This document shows positions 22,001-22,435 of a DNA stretch of 22,435 nt, in pieces; within the stretch, counting starts at the first letter, position 1; every line of letters starts with the position of its first letter. Source of the DNA: a virus. The stretch spans positions 1 to 22,435 of the IMG/VR virus record IMGVR_UViG_3300037245_000403. The stretch is one strand, 5' to 3'. Both the position numbers and the translations under genes were made by a program. Under the pieces are notes generated by a model. The model had not been told where the DNA came from. It was given only the letters and a program-made list of their open reading frames with translations, and did not search any database.

Positions 22001-22435
22001 GATGCATTGAAATTATACACAGGATTGAACGCAATATTGCCATCATTCTACGAGGGTACAGAAGACACGGGAACGGTTGCCAATCCTTTGGACTCAAAGG
22101 GCGGACGGCTTACGCTTACGCATGACAACGAAAGGATAGTTGATAAAGAGAATAACAAAAAAATGGGAGGCGTATCAAATGACTATGCCGCGCAAATCAT
22201 ACATGACCATTTAAACCCGTCTCACTTTGACCATGTGCCAATAGTACAGGTGCAAAGGTTTGAGAGTAATGCAGAAGTATTACACAAGTTTGACATACTA
22301 GCTGACAAGCTTGATCAATTGCCAAAGAACATGCCGCGCCTGGTGTCTGAAAACTTTGATGAAAAGTCGAAGGTTTACACAACTATAATAAAGACAAGGA
22401 ACAAGGTCGAGAAGAATCATAAAAAAATCGGTGGG
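19049..22435 (+). CDS. Tape measure protein, TP901-type, 3'-truncated by window
   Basis: The frame from ATG 19049 is open without a stop to the right edge, giving at least 1129 residues. The N-terminal ~175 residues are coiled coil (KSDLTKIDKQREAAEGRL, LRQKQANRSLAKET). A hydrophobic glycine/alanine segment spans about 198-221 (GSAIGPMIGIAAGIAGITAG), followed by the TP901-type core (about 230-480, with AELQLNLSKLGFTTKQIEDS and SALRNVFIDIADKGITLEDAL). Long helical regions then run to about residue 985. Near 1005-1040 is the end motif YEGTEDTG...GGRLTLTHDNERIVDKENN, which I associate with Bacteroidota tape measures. It sets tail length, spans the tube and probably reaches the host membrane on DNA entry. 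Confidence 0.92.
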   Translation, partial: MAKQIKNSDLVQGNLWNDTIKETNALVTVLEKLEKSFKDVSKASSEAAKKADPGSAKGQKVINEDLEKQKRIKSDLTKIDKQREAAEGRLRIAQSKQGKELERTNQRLLRQKQANRSLAKETDTLNGAYGRSSAKLTRLTKKYKDLEFQNKGNTREAKRLLRQITFLDAKLKATDRTVGQSGRVVGEYERGFKGLTKGIGSAIGPMIGIAAGIAGITAGLRASISLFREFGLATAKVQAITGDTSGSLTKQAEALGISTAFTASNVAELQLNLSKLGFTTKQIEDSTEAILNFAIATDSELGRAAEVTASTLNAFNLEAAEAGRVSDVAAKAFNSTALDIEKFATAIAIVGPAANATGVSLEKTTAILGKIVDSGIEASTAGSALRNVFIDIADKGITLEDALTQISTSQNKLSKANELFGKRGAVVATVIADNVDEIDKLDKSLLNAAGSAGAASAIIGDTLDGDIKKFTSSIQGLILGNSGLAKSIRGIIQGFTRLIRLFSDTDKAAKNLIDTNLEQLETSEANIAKNTELAETYKELSSQENLTAEETEILNGVKGELLSTFDDSIAKINEETGAIEINIEALEQKIAAEVLLSSEAAKNLIAEKARLRIQIALAKNVGNVAKTQLESNNSLANGVPLALLQIKNAEDYNRVLEELRDGRKKGADAAAEDLNIAIELEKVLGRSSVAAFNLTSNEIELEKIESKLLDLGIDLTAVARSRAAAQKGLNNELTKTKDLEDNALKQAELDIEKQFQKDKLQLLKDADGEIIEEKNKIFITDVQRQQEINKIKESLDENVNDLEIERLQNLIEARGKLIEEDDLKQIKLKQELQKKLTEVAIEGLEERSDAEIKALKEHNKEIEALEDEHQKALDAKSKQIQDSTVAAIDVLDKAFAKASDNRINEIDREIEALQSREDALRQAAQNGSELAKDNLATNQRLQAEQDRIREEQVKKAQRREILLAGFKAYAQNAGDPGAVSKTLSDALKLYTGLNAILPSFYEGTEDTGTVANPLDSKGGRLTLTHDNERIVDKENNKKMGGVSNDYAAQIIHDHLNPSHFDHVPIVQVQRFESNAEVLHKFDILADKLDQLPKNMPRLVSENFDEKSKVYTTIIKTRNKVEKNHKKIGG

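Noticed and set aside
1-22435. Integron integrase, phage integrase, tRNA genes or CRISPR arrays
   Set aside because: None was found; no tyrosine recombinase motif, cloverleaf or regularly spaced repeat array is visible, so the attC-like element stands without its enzyme here.

Overview
The window is a 22.4 kb piece of a tailed phage (or prophage) genome, very probably infecting a Bacteroidota (Flavobacteriia-like) host. All convincing genes lie on the plus strand, packed with 1-4 base stop/start overlaps (ATGA, TAATG, GTGA). There are no obvious Shine-Dalgarno sequences, and one promoter matches the Bacteroidota pattern TTG-N18-TAnnTTTG (3721-3749). An HK97-type head module plus a very long tape measure gene, with no sheath gene seen, points to a siphovirus. 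No integrase, repressor, lysis gene, tRNA or CRISPR array is visible.

Region 1 (1-3732), replication: a 5'-truncated SF3 primase-helicase, small genes including a tandem paralogous pair, and an SF2 (SNF2-like) helicase. Region 2 (3733-5315), small-gene array: AT-rich short ORFs, each with its own leader, unlike the tightly overlapped rest of the genome. It holds a 118 bp element with the architecture of an integron attC recombination site, a gene bounded by the inverted 9-mers GTTAGGCAC/GTGCCTAAC, and a 44 bp leader repeat reused in front of unrelated genes (a third, diverged copy is at 1881). I regard this cassette-like array in a phage without an integron integrase as the most interesting content. 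Region 3 (5316-6959): a VRR-NUC nuclease starts a tightly coupled operon of eight small genes, three of them under 60 codons.

Region 4 (6960-7435): about 400-480 non-coding bases between early and late modules, with two mutually exclusive hairpins, a 12-base-spaced ACCCT series and a further inverted repeat. Region 5 (7366-12709), packaging and head: small and large terminase, portal, prohead protease, HK97-fold major capsid protein, and a 59-residue protein. Region 6 (12709-16288): a probable head-tail adaptor followed by beta-rich, fibre-like or decoration proteins, two of which must use non-ATG starts; one pair is contiguous in the same frame across a single TAA. Region 7 (16288-22435), tail: a probable tail completion protein, probable major tail protein, three small genes, and a tape measure protein of at least 1129 residues that runs off the right edge. 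Capsid and tail-tube genes are each followed by a strong RNA hairpin, and a textbook intrinsic terminator sits inside the late operon at 18121-18149, suggesting that expression is stepped down after the abundant virion proteins.
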